Positions 51,532 through 61,329 are shown, counted from the stretch's first letter. The stretch: DNA of 64,000 nt from JANNMJ01 sp031425525 (GCA_031425525.1 JANPJM010000059.1:1-64000); one strand, 5' to 3'. Notes: generated from the letters alone by a model not told the origin. Translations and numbers: made by a program.

Positions 51532-52353
51532 ATGCTCCGCCCTGCCAGCCGCCTCCTCCGGTGCTTGCCGCTGTTCGCGGTACTGCTGGCCGCCGCCTGC
51601 CCCGCCGCCGCGCAGAGCCGTATCCGCAACGGACTGCTTCTGGGTGGGGTGGGGGCGCAGGTCGATGGCGACCGCATGAGCGGCTACCACAAGGCGGGCA
51701 TCACGGCGGGGCTCTCATCGACGATTCAGGCGTCTGACCGCTGGAACGTGCGCCTAGAGGTTACGTACATCCAGAAGGGCGCGCGCAGCCAGTCGCAGGA
51801 CTCGATTCTGTATCCTGATCCGATTGCCCTTGCCAATATGCCGCCTGCCCAGCAGCAGGCAGCGCTGGCCCAACACTATCAGCAGCAGCCGAGTGCTTGG
51901 CTCCGCTATCGCCTCAATTACGTGCAATTGCCGGTACTGGTCGAGTACCGCGCGTCGCCGAAGGTCACACTCTACGGCGGTGCATCCGTCGATTACCTGC
52001 TGCGCGCCACCGCCGATTACGGTTACGGCTACGGCCCGCCGCTCGGCACGCAGTTCCGCCGAACGGACGTAATGGGCCACGCGGGCGTCGATTTGGGCCT
52101 CGGCGAACGCTGGTCGGTCACGATGCGCCTGATGTACTCCCTGCGCGACATCTCCGCCGATGGCCTCGGTACCGACCGCTACCTCCTCTGGGCCGGGCGC
52201 CTCGGCGGCTACCGCAACAACGTGCTGAGTACCACCCTACGGTTCTACCTCAGCGACACGCCCAAGTTTAAGGGCACCCCGCTGTTTCGGTTCAACAAAG
52301 ACCAAGCGCCCGCCCCGCCGCCCACGGAAGCGGAGGGCGAGCCGATGAATTGA
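51532..52353 (+). CDS. Outer-membrane beta-barrel protein (PorT-like family)
   Basis: 273 residues from ATG 51532. Signal peptide (ends PAAAQ), then amphipathic strands of an outer-membrane barrel: IRNGLLLGGVGAQVDGDRM, AGITAGLSSTIQ, WNVRLEVTYIQKG, YRLNYVQLPVLVEYRASPK, VTLYGGASVDYLL, TDVMGHAGVDLGLG, WSVTMRLMYSLRDI. NYVQLPVLVEY is a hallmark of the OMP_b-brl_2/PorT-like family. The C-terminal ~20 residues are Pro/Glu-rich and probably periplasmic. Role unknown; it is not clearly the T9SS PorT itself. Confidence 0.83.
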   Translation: MLRPASRLLRCLPLFAVLLAAACPAAAQSRIRNGLLLGGVGAQVDGDRMSGYHKAGITAGLSSTIQASDRWNVRLEVTYIQKGARSQSQDSILYPDPIALANMPPAQQQAALAQHYQQQPSAWLRYRLNYVQLPVLVEYRASPKVTLYGGASVDYLLRATADYGYGYGPPLGTQFRRTDVMGHAGVDLGLGERWSVTMRLMYSLRDISADGLGTDRYLLWAGRLGGYRNNVLSTTLRFYLSDTPKFKGTPLFRFNKDQAPAPPPTEAEGEPMN

Positions 52354-52384
52354 GGGAAATTTGATTGCGGGAAACTTGATACGT

Positions 52385-52442
52385 GCTGAACTGCAAACGC
52401 CCGCCCGGAAAGTACTTTCCGGGCGGGCGTTTGCAGTTCAGC
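52385..52442. terminator. 58-bp perfect palindrome between convergent genes
   Basis: 29-bp arms without a mismatch, centred on AGTACT. It includes the stop codon of the minus-strand gene at 52438. With A/T pairs near its middle and no T run it is an unusual bidirectional terminator. Confidence 0.85.
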
Positions 52443-54453
52443 GCACCACTTCCACCCAGCCCTTGTAGCTGGCCGCCTCGGTGGCTGCCGCGCCGCCGCC
52501 AGCGGGCGTAGCGGGCCGGGTGAGCAGGTAGTAATACGTTCCGGCGGGCACCCCCTGACCCGCCCACTCGGTGGCGTAGGCGCCGGGCGCCGACTGCCAC
52601 ACCTGCCGCCCCCAGCGGTTGTACACGCGCAACGTCCACGGCCCCGGCGCCTCCACCCGGAAGGCGTCGTTGCGCCCGTCGCCGTCCGGGGTGAGAATGT
52701 TGGGCAGCACCAGCGGCGGGCACGGCACCGGGGCGGCCACCGGGAACTGCTCGGCGCCCGCACAGCCGCCACGCTGCCAGCGCACGCCGTAGGTGCCGGG
52801 TTGCGAAACGGTACGCACCGTATCGGCCGACGCGCCATCGGCCCACTGCCAGGCCACATCGGCGGGGGCGCGCACGCGCAGCGTGGTGGGCTGGCCGCAC
52901 CGCAGCGAGTCGGCGCGCAGCAGCGGCGCCGTGAGCGGGGCGCTGATGGTGATCGTGCGCCGCACGGTATCCTGGGCGCAACGATAGAAGTAAACGCCCG
53001 TCACGGCATAGGTGCCCGGCTGAACGAAGGCGTGACTCACGGCCAACCCGGCGGCGGCCGGCGAGCCATCGCCGAACGTCCAGCGGGCCGAATCGAGGCC
53101 GGTAGCCTGGGTGAGGGCGAAGGTCACGGGCTGACCCATGCACGCTTGGTCGCGGGCGGTGGCCCCGCTGACCTGCACGAGCGGCAGGATGTCGGCGTGG
53201 GGGGTGGGGAAGGTGAAAAAGGCATCAATTGATGAACCCGGAAACACGAACCGGCGTGTGGGGAATGTAATAGCCGATGGTCGAAACGAACAAGCGGGAG
53301 CGGGTTGGTCGGGGCAGTCGATCACATCCACGCTGCCACGCGTGACGGGCAGATAAACCCGCGCGTCAGGCCCCACGAATACGTTGTGCCAATCACGCCC
53401 ATCGACAGTCCGGCTGCTCAAACGACGAGCCGAAGCGCGCACTGCCGCCTGCGAACCCGCCAGCAGGTCGTACTGATATAAATCCAGACGGTTGGTTAGC
53501 GCGAGCGTGTCGGTGACGATGTATTGGTAACAGTAGGCATACCGCCCTTGGGGCGATAGAGCCAACAAATGGATCGGGCCGTCCAGAGAGTCAAGCCCTT
53601 GAGCGAAACCATAGCGGTAGAATAATTGCGGATCAGTGAAGCGGCCGGTTGAATCATCGAAATTCAGTCCTATCAGGTCGGTCGTGTCTAAAGCCATAGC
53701 GCCGCCATCTAGGCGGTCAATCGTTATCACTGCGCGCCGTTGGTTGAGCGAAAGGCGCAGCCGCATCGTACTGGTGGATGTTGTGATATTAAACGGGGCT
53801 AGCTGGCTGACAACCGGCGGCAGCCGCACCCCGGTGCTGTCGACGCGGTGTGCAATAAGGTCGCCCGAGGGGCGAATGTTCAGCAGCCAGAACCCATGGC
53901 CGGAGCGGTGACGCGCCAGCAGCGATTGGGTTTCGGCCATCAGCGTGTCACGCAGCGGGAAGTACGCCGAATCGTCGCTGATCCAGCCCCGTCCCCCGTT
54001 GCCCTGTTGGTCAAGGATGGTGTAGCTGAGCGAATAATCGAGCGGGGGCAACTGGCGGCTGTGCGTCGGGCCTATCAAAATATAATAGCGAGGGCGGCCC
54101 GGCCACGGCACAGGAAGGCCGAGGGTAGGACGAGACCACCCTACGTGTAGGCTATCGTTGAAGCGGTTGATGAGTTGCGTGTAGTTGTACTGTGTGTTTA
54201 ATGAGATGGCATACAGGGGCTGCCCGTTCGACTCGTTAGCATATCCAGCCGGATAAATTAAATTTAACCTAGTGGCGATTCTGACGGGTTTGAATGGATT
54301 AAGAATAGGCTGCGCCAACTGGCCCCCACCAGGAAATCGCAACCCTACGGAGTCGAGTAGTATCGAATGATAGTAGCGCGGCACCAGCTGACCCTCGGCC
54401 AGATGCCCCCGCGAAGCGAGGAGCAGCAGCAGAAATCGGAAAACATATTTCAT
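52438..54453 (-). CDS. Secreted PKD protein with gliding-motility-type (type B) T9SS sorting domain
   Basis: 671 residues from ATG 54453, the start of the signal peptide. The N-terminal ~400 residues resemble a propeller with strands such as GRYAYCYQYIVTDTLALTN and ARVYLPVTRGSVDVI. A PKD domain (~440-510; WTFGDGSPAAAGLAVSHAF followed by QPGTYAVTG) and a second Ig-like module follow. The last ~90 residues are the CHU_C-type domain (LPNILTPDGDGRNDAF, LRVYNRWGRQVWQS, VPAGTYYYLLT), which is the type B sorting signal and usually leaves the protein attached to the surface. A 16-bp-stem hairpin lies just upstream of its start. Confidence 0.88.
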   Translation of the reverse strand: MKYVFRFLLLLLASRGHLAEGQLVPRYYHSILLDSVGLRFPGGGQLAQPILNPFKPVRIATRLNLIYPAGYANESNGQPLYAISLNTQYNYTQLINRFNDSLHVGWSRPTLGLPVPWPGRPRYYILIGPTHSRQLPPLDYSLSYTILDQQGNGGRGWISDDSAYFPLRDTLMAETQSLLARHRSGHGFWLLNIRPSGDLIAHRVDSTGVRLPPVVSQLAPFNITTSTSTMRLRLSLNQRRAVITIDRLDGGAMALDTTDLIGLNFDDSTGRFTDPQLFYRYGFAQGLDSLDGPIHLLALSPQGRYAYCYQYIVTDTLALTNRLDLYQYDLLAGSQAAVRASARRLSSRTVDGRDWHNVFVGPDARVYLPVTRGSVDVIDCPDQPAPACSFRPSAITFPTRRFVFPGSSIDAFFTFPTPHADILPLVQVSGATARDQACMGQPVTFALTQATGLDSARWTFGDGSPAAAGLAVSHAFVQPGTYAVTGVYFYRCAQDTVRRTITISAPLTAPLLRADSLRCGQPTTLRVRAPADVAWQWADGASADTVRTVSQPGTYGVRWQRGGCAGAEQFPVAAPVPCPPLVLPNILTPDGDGRNDAFRVEAPGPWTLRVYNRWGRQVWQSAPGAYATEWAGQGVPAGTYYYLLTRPATPAGGGAAATEAASYKGWVEVVR

Positions 54454-54475
54454 AGCCAACGGCGAATGCGGCAAA

Positions 54476-54512
54476 GCCCGTAGTTGCCGGCAAACAGCCG
54501 GCAACTACGGGC
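54476..54512 (-). terminator. Hairpin after the 54532 gene
   Basis: 16-bp perfect stem (arms 54476-54491 and 54497-54512), 5-base loop, followed on the minus strand by CTTTG only. A weak terminator or mRNA stabiliser. Confidence 0.6.
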
Positions 54513-54531
54513 ACTGACGGGATTGAGATTA

Positions 54532-56282
54532 CTAGGGTTGGAACTGGAAACGGACGGGCCGCACCGCTGGGTTGGAAGGGATACAGGCTACGTAATGACC
54601 TGCCGGGGTGCCGACCGGCAAGACGGTACGTAGGGCAACATCGGCGTGGGGTAGGGTACGCCGTGCCACGGTGCGGCCCGTCAGCAAGTCCATAATCACT
54701 ACTTCCTGCTTGGCGGCTGTAGCAGGCAGGTGGAGCGTGGCGGCCCCGGTAGCGGGGTTGGGGTACACCTCGATGGGTTCGGCAGGGTTAGCTGGTTGGC
54801 CGGGATTGGTTGGAGGCGCGGGGCGCAGCGGGTCGTTCGCATACGACGCGAGCTTGAATTTGATGGCGCCAGCGTTGGCGTCGTAAAATCCATACATCGC
54901 CGGGTAGTATAATCCAGTGCCGGGATAGTAGGCCGTCAAGTCGCGCCCGGCCGTGCAGGGAATGCGCTGGTCGCCGGTCGTCGTGGTGTTGACTCGCGAA
55001 TAATTGGCGCTGCCAACGTTGCCACCCCAATACAGCCAGCGTTGCAGCACGTCGTAGGCGACGCTGGCAGTGCAGCCTGTTGCGCTCTTGTACTGCCAAC
55101 TTACGTCGATAGCGTCGCCGGCATACGTTACCACGGGCCGCTCGTTAGTGCTGCCTTTGATGCTGCTGTTGAGGTCAGTGTCGAAAAAGATGCCTTGATT
55201 TTGCCCCAGCGCCCAGATAACTTGGTTGACGGGCGAAGCGATGCTTTGCCGGACGACGACGCAGTAATCGGTAACATCATTGCCCGAAAGTGGAATGGCC
55301 GGAGTGGCAACGCGCGGAAACTCGATTGTGTGAGAAGAGGGTGCAGAAAGAAGCGAAGTTTCAGGGTCTCCGATGTTGTTACCTATCCGAACATTGGTGA
55401 ATGCTGGTTGGTGGTTGATCACTTGCTGAGTTCCCGCTACCGCATCTATTTCGACATAGGTGAGATGAACAATTCTATCGTCACCGTAGTCATACGACAT
55501 CGCCACGTCTGGTTGTTTGCAAGGTAGGCCATTGGAATTGGCCTGATAAGTATTTGTACTCAATCCACCAACGGGGATGGTATTAACCCAACCTTGCTGG
55601 ACTCTTTGGCGCACACGAGCGAAGATATTGCCGTTCTGGGCGAAAACAATACAGGCATCACCCGCCGTGACTATCGTACCACCAGTCAGATCGTGCGAAT
55701 TAACATCCACGTTAGGGCTGGAACACGGTGTAGTGCTAGTAGAGGGGGTAGGGTTCACGCGTACGGCGTGAGTTGTACCAACCGAATTTTGGATGACCTT
55801 AGCGAGCGCCGCCGTAGGATTACTAGGATTAAACGACCACATCTCGTAGAACACATTCGGTTGGCCAGTGCTCGTTTTGTGTAGGTAAGTTACCAGAATG
55901 TAGATCAGACTGGTGGTAGAAGAGGGGTGTGTTACCACCACGTCCGGGTCGGTGATGGTGCCTGTGCTAGGGCCGGCAATCTGTTGAGTATTTTTCACCA
56001 CTGGAGTACCACTCGCCGGCGTCCACTCCCACCCAATGGTAGAGGCCGTCGCGGAGCTTTCCCACACGAACACGCGCAACTGCCCGCGCGAATCCTGCGT
56101 CACGTCGCAGCCCGTGTTGGTAGGTGCTGTCGTCGGAAACGTGTTGGTTGCATCAGGCGTCACGGGCGCCACGATGATTTGCGCCGAGGCGCTGGCTAGT
56201 ACACCCACGCTAGCCATTGCAGCTAGCACCCAGCAGCGGGCACGCTGGATGATAAGGGGGGGGGAGATTGGACAAAACGCAT
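54532..56282 (-). CDS. T9SS cargo protein with a poly-C tract in its signal-peptide region
   Basis: The body frame is open to 56376. The natural ATG at 56282 gives MRFVQS and then a C9 tract (56256-56264). As sequenced this frame soon stops; with 10 or 7 C it continues into a good signal peptide (IIQRARCWVLAAMASVG, ending SASAQ). The mature protein (~520 residues) is beta-rich (DVVVTHPSSTTSLIYILVTY, ARVRQRVQQGWVNT, PDVAMSYDYGDDRIVHLTYVE), perhaps a propeller. It ends in a type A T9SS domain (VYPNPATGAATLHLP, IMDLLTGRTVARRT). The in-frame alternative GTG at 56229 would leave a short signal without basic residues. Phase variation or a sequencing error explains the mismatch. Confidence 0.78.
56256..56264 (-). 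repeat. Poly-C (C9) tract at the start of the 54532 gene
   Basis: C9 on the gene strand, directly after the sixth codon from ATG 56282. The frame of the signal peptide and body needs 7 or 10 C. Confidence 0.8.
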
Positions 56283-56440
56283 AACACAAGAAATAATGAG
56301 ATGGTTCGACCAGCCCGAACGGGCTTTCTGCACCGAATATACCAGCCTTCGCAAACGAAATCCAACTAATTACCATTTTTTATTAAATGTTAATTTTACC
56401 ATAATACGTGCCGTGCGGTTGAAAGACAGACCCAAAAAAG

Positions 56441-56480
56441 CCAAAACCCGCCAGCCCCGTAACAACACGAGACTGGCGGG
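56441..56480 (-). terminator. Intrinsic terminator of the DUF5606 gene
   Basis: CCCGCCAG/CTGGCGGG stem (56447-56454 and 56473-56480), followed on the minus strand by TTTTGG. Confidence 0.75.
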
Positions 56481-56506
56481 CTTCCAAACAATTCTCTACC
56501 AACTAC

Positions 56507-57076
56507 CTACTGCACCACCGGCTTCCCATCCGACGAATCCGGCTCCTGCACCGGCACTTCGCCGCCGGTGCTTAAGTCGGCGACCGGCTCAGCGGCTTCG
56601 GCTTTTTTGCCGCCTTTTTTCTTTGGGGCTTCAATAGGAGCCTCCGCAGCCGCCTCAACCGCCGCCGGGGCAGCTTCCGCCTCCTCCTCGGGCAGGTGCG
56701 GGCCCAGAATGTTGTACCACGTCACGAGCTTCTTGATGTCGGAGAGGTACACGCGGTCGGCATCGTAGTCGGGCACGGCTTGCCGGATGAACGTCACGAG
56801 CGCCTGCGGCTCCGATTTGGCCGTCAGGTCCAGCTTCGGGCCGTGGGCGCGGCGGATGGCCGTCAGCACATCGGCGAGGGCTATGGTGCCTTCGTCGGTG
56901 GTGGTGTAGATGGAAATGTCGCCGAGCGAGGAAACCTGCTGCTGCGCCGATACCAGCGTGCGCGTGCGGGCGTCGTCGAGGGTTTCGACCAGGATGCCCG
57001 TGCGCGCCGGGCTCACCACGCGGTACAAGCCCGACCGGCCGCTGATGGCCACGATTTCCCGAAGATTCAGTGCCAT
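56507..57076 (-). CDS. DUF5606 family protein
   Basis: 189 residues from ATG 57076. The N-terminal ~130 residues (MALNLREIVAISGRSGLYRV, LVSAQQQVSSLGDISIYT, YLSDIKKLVTWYNIL) match the DUF5606 family found in Bacteroidota, a small cytoplasmic protein of unknown function with a Sm/Tudor-like N-terminus suggested for the family. The remaining ~60 residues are Ala/Glu/Lys-rich and disordered. The open frame to 57178 adds residues without match. Downstream in the same direction as the TonB-C gene but separated by a terminator. Confidence 0.85.
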   Translation of the reverse strand: MALNLREIVAISGRSGLYRVVSPARTGILVETLDDARTRTLVSAQQQVSSLGDISIYTTTDEGTIALADVLTAIRRAHGPKLDLTAKSEPQALVTFIRQAVPDYDADRVYLSDIKKLVTWYNILGPHLPEEEAEAAPAAVEAAAEAPIEAPKKKGGKKAEAAEPVADLSTGGEVPVQEPDSSDGKPVVQ

Positions 57077-57118
57077 AAAAAGGAACGAACGAAGTGGGGG
57101 AGGAGAACGAAAAAGAGG

Positions 57119-57173
57119 CAAAAAAACAACCGCCGCGCCGCTCTCGGCCTCAAGGTCGGGAACAGCGCGGCGG
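57119..57173 (-). terminator. Intrinsic terminator of the TonB-C-like gene
   Basis: CCGCCGCGC/GCGCGGCGG stem (57130-57138 and 57165-57173), followed on the minus strand by TTG and seven T. Confidence 0.75.
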
Positions 57174-57233
57174 GCCAAAGCTACGGCCGGGCCGCCGTAG
57201 CCGCCCGCCGCAAGCCGATTTTTGGGTGAAAAG

Positions 57234-57683
57234 CTAGAGCTTGAACATTACCGGCACGCTCGTCTTGATCGAGTAGCCGGGAGCGTTGAATTTGAGCATC
57301 CGCACCACGCGCAGGGCTTCTTCGCCGCAGCCGCCGCCGATGTTCTTCACCACCGACACATTTTCCATCGAGCCGTCATCCTTCAGCGTGAAGCCGATGA
57401 TGCACTGCCCCTGGATGCGGTTGCGCCGCGCGCCGGGCGGGTACTTGATTTCTTTGGCAATGAACTCGTACATCGCCTGTTGGCCACCTTCGTAGTGTTT
57501 GGCGGCGGGTAGCTCTTTGGTGGTGCCCACGCTCGGCATCGAGGGGGCAGCCTTGGCGGTGTCAGCCGTCATCGTCGAGACGCCCTTGGTGGTTTGCGGG
57601 GTGGTGCCGGTCTGCGCGAGCGCTGGAACCGTCAGGAGCGCACACGCCACGGCGGTGAGTAGGTGTTTGGGAGAAAATAGCAT
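57234..57683 (-). CDS. Secreted TonB C-terminal-domain protein
   Basis: 149 residues. Signal peptide (ends PALAQ), a Thr/Ala linker, then a TonB C-terminal fold: MYEFIAKEIKYPPGARRNRI, GQCIIGFTLKDDGSMENVSV, GCGEEALRVVRMLKF. It has a cleavable signal instead of the membrane anchor of true TonB, and no ExbBD genes are nearby. It is therefore probably a periplasmic TonB-like protein rather than an energy transducer. Partner unknown. Confidence 0.83.
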   Translation of the reverse strand: MLFSPKHLLTAVACALLTVPALAQTGTTPQTTKGVSTMTADTAKAAPSMPSVGTTKELPAAKHYEGGQQAMYEFIAKEIKYPPGARRNRIQGQCIIGFTLKDDGSMENVSVVKNIGGGCGEEALRVVRMLKFNAPGYSIKTSVPVMFKL

Positions 57684-57898
57684 CGGGGAAAAACTAATCG
57701 GAGGGAAAGGGGCGTGCCCAAAAAGCCCGAAATGGGTAAAAAATCAACGAAAAACCAGCGAAAAATGATGCAAAAGCGCATTCGCCGGGCGGTGGAGCGC
57801 CGAAGACAACAGTTGTGCCAGCCGCCAACCGTTCAACGTGGGGGTGAGCGGTATGGGTTGCGTGGGTTGAGCTGCCACTAATTATATCCGTAGTGACG

Positions 57899-58528
57899 CT
57901 ATTTCGCCGCCTCACGCTCGGCCGCCGAAGCCGCCCACGTCTTGTTGACGTCCGTGATGAAGGCGAGCATCTCCTCGCGCCCCAAGCCCGACTCCGACGA
58001 CGTGACGAACGTCGCGGGTACTTCTTCCCACGTTTCCAGCAGCCGGTCTACGAACAAGGTCACGTTCTCGTCAGTTTGCCGGGCCGACTGCTTATCGGCC
58101 TTCGTGAAGGCGATCACGAACGGGACGCCCTGCTCGCCGAGGTAGCGCAAAAAGTCGAGATCGACCTGCTGCGGCGGCAGCCGCGAGTCGATGAGAACGA
58201 AGCAACAAACCAGCGTATCGCGGTTGCGTAGGTACGAACGGATCATTTTTTGCCACTTCTCGCGCTCGCGCTGGCTGACCTTCGCGTAGCCGTAACCGGG
58301 TAAATCGACCAAGTACCACGCATCATTGATAATGAAATGGTTGATGAGCTGCGTTTTGCCCGGCGTGCCCGACGTTTTGGCGAGCTTACCGTGCGCCGTG
58401 AGCCGGTTGATCAACGACGACTTACCTACGTTCGATCTGCCGATGAAGGCGTATTCCGGCAGCGTGGCGGGCGGGCATTGCGCCAGCTCGGCACTGCTGA
58501 CCACGAAACGGGCGCTATGGATAATCAT
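57899..58528 (-). CDS. engB: Ribosome biogenesis GTP-binding protein EngB (YihA/YsxC)
   Basis: 209 residues from the ATG at 58528 (MIIHSARF, the usual family start); an ATG four codons earlier is also possible. It acts in late 50S assembly. GTPase motifs: G1 GRSNVGKSS, G2 GTPGKTQ, G3 DLPGYG, G4 TKADK, and G5 TSSESGLG. A -7 element TAGTTTTG lies at 58603-58610. Confidence 0.95.
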   Translation of the reverse strand: MIIHSARFVVSSAELAQCPPATLPEYAFIGRSNVGKSSLINRLTAHGKLAKTSGTPGKTQLINHFIINDAWYLVDLPGYGYAKVSQREREKWQKMIRSYLRNRDTLVCCFVLIDSRLPPQQVDLDFLRYLGEQGVPFVIAFTKADKQSARQTDENVTLFVDRLLETWEEVPATFVTSSESGLGREEMLAFITDVNKTWAASAAEREAAK

Positions 58529-58602
58529 TGTAAAAGCCAAATAAGGACGGAAAGGTGGTGCCTTGTTTTCGGAACCGAAAAATCGGGGGCGGCGGCCACG
58601 GT

Positions 58603-58610
58603 CAAAACTA
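58603..58610 (-). promoter_or_regulatory. -7 element for engB
   Basis: TAGTTTTG on the minus strand, leader about 70 bases; no TTG at the standard distance. Confidence 0.4.
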
Positions 58611-58792
58611 CGCCTCTGACCCGGAAAGCGCGCGTATTTTCGATGAGCTGGGCCTCTCGCCGGGTGAACCTGTTAGGTAATAAGGAAAAATAGCAGTTAC
58701 TTTCCGCGTTTTTTCAGGTGAATGACTACATAGCCGGGTCGCCTGTCTTGGCCAACCCGTAGCAAGGTCAAGTTAATCTTGATTAAATACTA

Positions 58793-60919
58793 ATGCTTCG
58801 CACTCGCTCCTCACAACTCCTCTTCCTGCTCCTGCTCAACACAGGAGGTTTCGGCGGGTGGTCTGCCCTGCCCGCTGCCGCGCAGGATGGGTCTACTACT
58901 CGGCGCTTACTCAAACAAGCCGACCGCGCCGCCCGTCACGGCCGCGACAACGAGGCCGCGCAACTGTATCAGCAAGTGCTGCTCGCCCAACCCGGCGATC
59001 TGGAAGCCAATTTCAATTACGGGTCGTTCCTGCTCAGTCAGAAACGGGAGATCGAGACAGCGCGGCAGTGTTTGCGCAAAGTCTACGATCAGAACCCGAA
59101 CTACAATCCGCAACTGGCTTTCCGGCTGGGGCGCACACTGCACCTGAGCAGCAAGTACGCCGATGCCGTGCCGCTCTTTGAAGCATCGGTGCTGGCGTTG
59201 CGCAATACGCCTTCCGCCGACGATTTGATGGAGGAAGACGGCCCGGAGCTGCGGGTTCTCGATGCCAACCACCGGTTCAGCGCTTCGGCCTTGCTTCTGC
59301 AAAGCCGCAAGGAGCTTGATGAGTGCCGCGCGGCGCTGGAGCTGCAAAAAGAGCGGCCGATGCCCGCCGAAATCACGGCGCTCGGTACGAGCGTCAATTC
59401 GCCGTTCTCGGAGTATGCGCCCGTCGTGAACGACAATGGTCGGATGCTGCTCTTCTCGACCCGCCGCAGCCGCACCGACCAGCCCGCGCCCGCGACGGGC
59501 CGCCGCCGGCCGCTGCAACACGAAAACATTTATTACGCCCTGCGCGACGAAGACGGCGGCTGGGGCGCCCCCAAAGAAGTGGCGCGCCTGAACACCCGCC
59601 AGCACGAAGCGCCGCTGGGTTTCTCGCCCGATGGGCGCAATTTGTACCTCTACCGCGATGTCAATGGCGGCGATATCTACGTCGCTAAGCGCACCGGCGA
59701 AGGCACGTGGGCGGCCCCGGCCCCACTCGGCAAACCCATCAATTCGCCGTACTACGAGCCGTCGTTTTGCCTCTCGCCCGATGGCAAGGCGGCGTTTTTC
59801 TCCTCCGACCGCCCCGATGGCTTCGGCGGCCTCGACCTCTACATCACCACCCGCCAACCCGATGGCTCGTGGAGTCCGGCGTTCAACCTGGGGGCGTCCA
59901 TCAACACGGCCTACGACGAGGATTCGCCGTTTCTGAGCAGCGACAACCTGACGCTCTATTTCAGTTCGCGCGGGCACAACTCGGTCGGCGGGTTCGATTT
60001 GTTTCGGTCGCAAACCGATGGCCCGCTCTGGAGCGAACCGCAAAACCTCGGACTCAACGTCAATTCGCCCTTCGACGAGCTATACCTGACCTTGGGCGAA
60101 AGCGATACGGAAGGGTTTTTCTCCTCCGACCGCCCTGGTGGCGGCAACAAAGACCTGTTCGGTGTGCGGTTCGGCAAATGGATTCCCACCGATTCGCTCG
60201 CGCCCGTCGAGCCGGTGGCGTCGCTGCTGACCCCGCCGCCCGCTACGGCCTTTACGCCCATCATCAGCGACATCGGTCCGGCCACGCTGGGCATCATGTT
60301 CGCCCTTTCGGGAAAAGTCATCGACGGCTATACCGGCCAGCCGTTGCCCGCCGAACTGGTGGTTATCAACCGCACCACCCGCCAAACGGTAGCCGTGGGC
60401 AAAAGCGATGAAACTACTGGCCGTTTCCGCCTGATGCTGCCTTCCGATGGCACGCCGTACGCACTTGAAATTCAGCGGCCCGACTATATGTTTTATAGCC
60501 GCAACGTGGATGTGCCGCGTCAGCTATCGGCCGAAGCCGACTTGAAAGACGTTAGTCTCTCGAAGTTGGAAGTAGGCAAGACGGTTGTGCTGAACAACCT
60601 GTACTTCGATTACGGCAAATCGACCATCTCCGCCCGTTCGCAACCGGAACTCAAGCGGTTGCTCGATCTGCTCAAGACGAACACGCATCTGAAGGTCGAA
60701 ATCGGCGGCCATACCGACAATAAAGGCTCGGCCGATTTCAACCAGCGCCTCGCGGAACAGCGGGCGGCTTCCGTCACCAAATATTTGCAACAGCAGGGAG
60801 TGGCCGCCACCCGGCTGCGCGCCATCGGCTACGGTTTCCGCCAGCCCGTAGCCCCCAACGACACGGAAGCGAACCGCCAGCGCAACCGCCGCACCGAGCT
60901 GAAGGTACTCGAAAATTAA
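58793..60919 (+). CDS. PorE-like envelope protein: TPR, PD40 propeller, regulatory-like domain, OmpA domain
   Basis: 708 residues. Signal peptide (ends LPAAAQ), TPR-like repeats (~35-150; DNEAAQLYQQVLLAQPGDLE), then PD40/WD40-like strands (~195-460; SPFSEYAPVVNDNGRMLLFS, LGFSPDGRNLYLYR, SFCLSPDGKAAFFSSDRP, SPFLSSDNLTLYFSSRG). A carboxypeptidase-regulatory-like domain (~510-590) and an OmpA C-terminal domain follow (~600-708; LYFDYGKSTI, GHTDNKGSADFNQRLAEQRAAS). This domain order is that of PorE of the type IX secretion system, which ties the complex to peptidoglycan. There is no lipobox, unlike classic PorE. A paralog follows directly. Confidence 0.88.
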   Translation: MLRTRSSQLLFLLLLNTGGFGGWSALPAAAQDGSTTRRLLKQADRAARHGRDNEAAQLYQQVLLAQPGDLEANFNYGSFLLSQKREIETARQCLRKVYDQNPNYNPQLAFRLGRTLHLSSKYADAVPLFEASVLALRNTPSADDLMEEDGPELRVLDANHRFSASALLLQSRKELDECRAALELQKERPMPAEITALGTSVNSPFSEYAPVVNDNGRMLLFSTRRSRTDQPAPATGRRRPLQHENIYYALRDEDGGWGAPKEVARLNTRQHEAPLGFSPDGRNLYLYRDVNGGDIYVAKRTGEGTWAAPAPLGKPINSPYYEPSFCLSPDGKAAFFSSDRPDGFGGLDLYITTRQPDGSWSPAFNLGASINTAYDEDSPFLSSDNLTLYFSSRGHNSVGGFDLFRSQTDGPLWSEPQNLGLNVNSPFDELYLTLGESDTEGFFSSDRPGGGNKDLFGVRFGKWIPTDSLAPVEPVASLLTPPPATAFTPIISDIGPATLGIMFALSGKVIDGYTGQPLPAELVVINRTTRQTVAVGKSDETTGRFRLMLPSDGTPYALEIQRPDYMFYSRNVDVPRQLSAEADLKDVSLSKLEVGKTVVLNNLYFDYGKSTISARSQPELKRLLDLLKTNTHLKVEIGGHTDNKGSADFNQRLAEQRAASVTKYLQQQGVAATRLRAIGYGFRQPVAPNDTEANRQRNRRTELKVLEN

Positions 60920-61318
60920 GCTTGCCGTTGGAGGAGCCCGCGCGCGCTTTTCGGGTGCCGGCTCACGACCAACCGCTTTCAAGCTACACTCCGCCCTGGT
61001 TGTGTTCCAACCTTCTGTTTGGGCCGGGTTACTTGTAAGCGAAAGTGGTATTTTACCCCACTAAGGGCAGTTTTAGGGTCGCCTATTTGCTTTATTCAGG
61101 CCGGCCGCTCTATTATTGCCCCCGACTTTGGGAAGTACCCAAGGAGAACTGTTCCATTTTCGTCGAAAATAACCCGCTACCTAGGTAACGCTGGTGGCCT
61201 TCCGGCAGTAAGAGTGCGTGCGTGATTGAGGCGGTGCAAGCCGCCAGCAATCGGTCTTTTCAACGCTGTTTTCTTATCTTGCCGGTTCTGGTCATCTGCT
61301 TTCAGACCGCTTCCCCAA
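60920..61318. other. Intergenic region between the two PorE-like genes
   Basis: About 400 bases, more A/T-rich than its surroundings, with no recognisable gene or terminator. A GTG at 61222 opens the frame of the next gene, but the residues before ATG 61330 have no family match. Confidence 0.45.
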
Positions 61319-61328
61319 CCCCCCCCCC
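61319..61328 (+). repeat. C10 tract immediately before the ATG of the second PorE-like gene
   Basis: Ten C, one base before ATG 61330. Length changes here would alter leader spacing, or the frame if an upstream start is used. Confidence 0.8.
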
Positions 61329-61329
61329 A

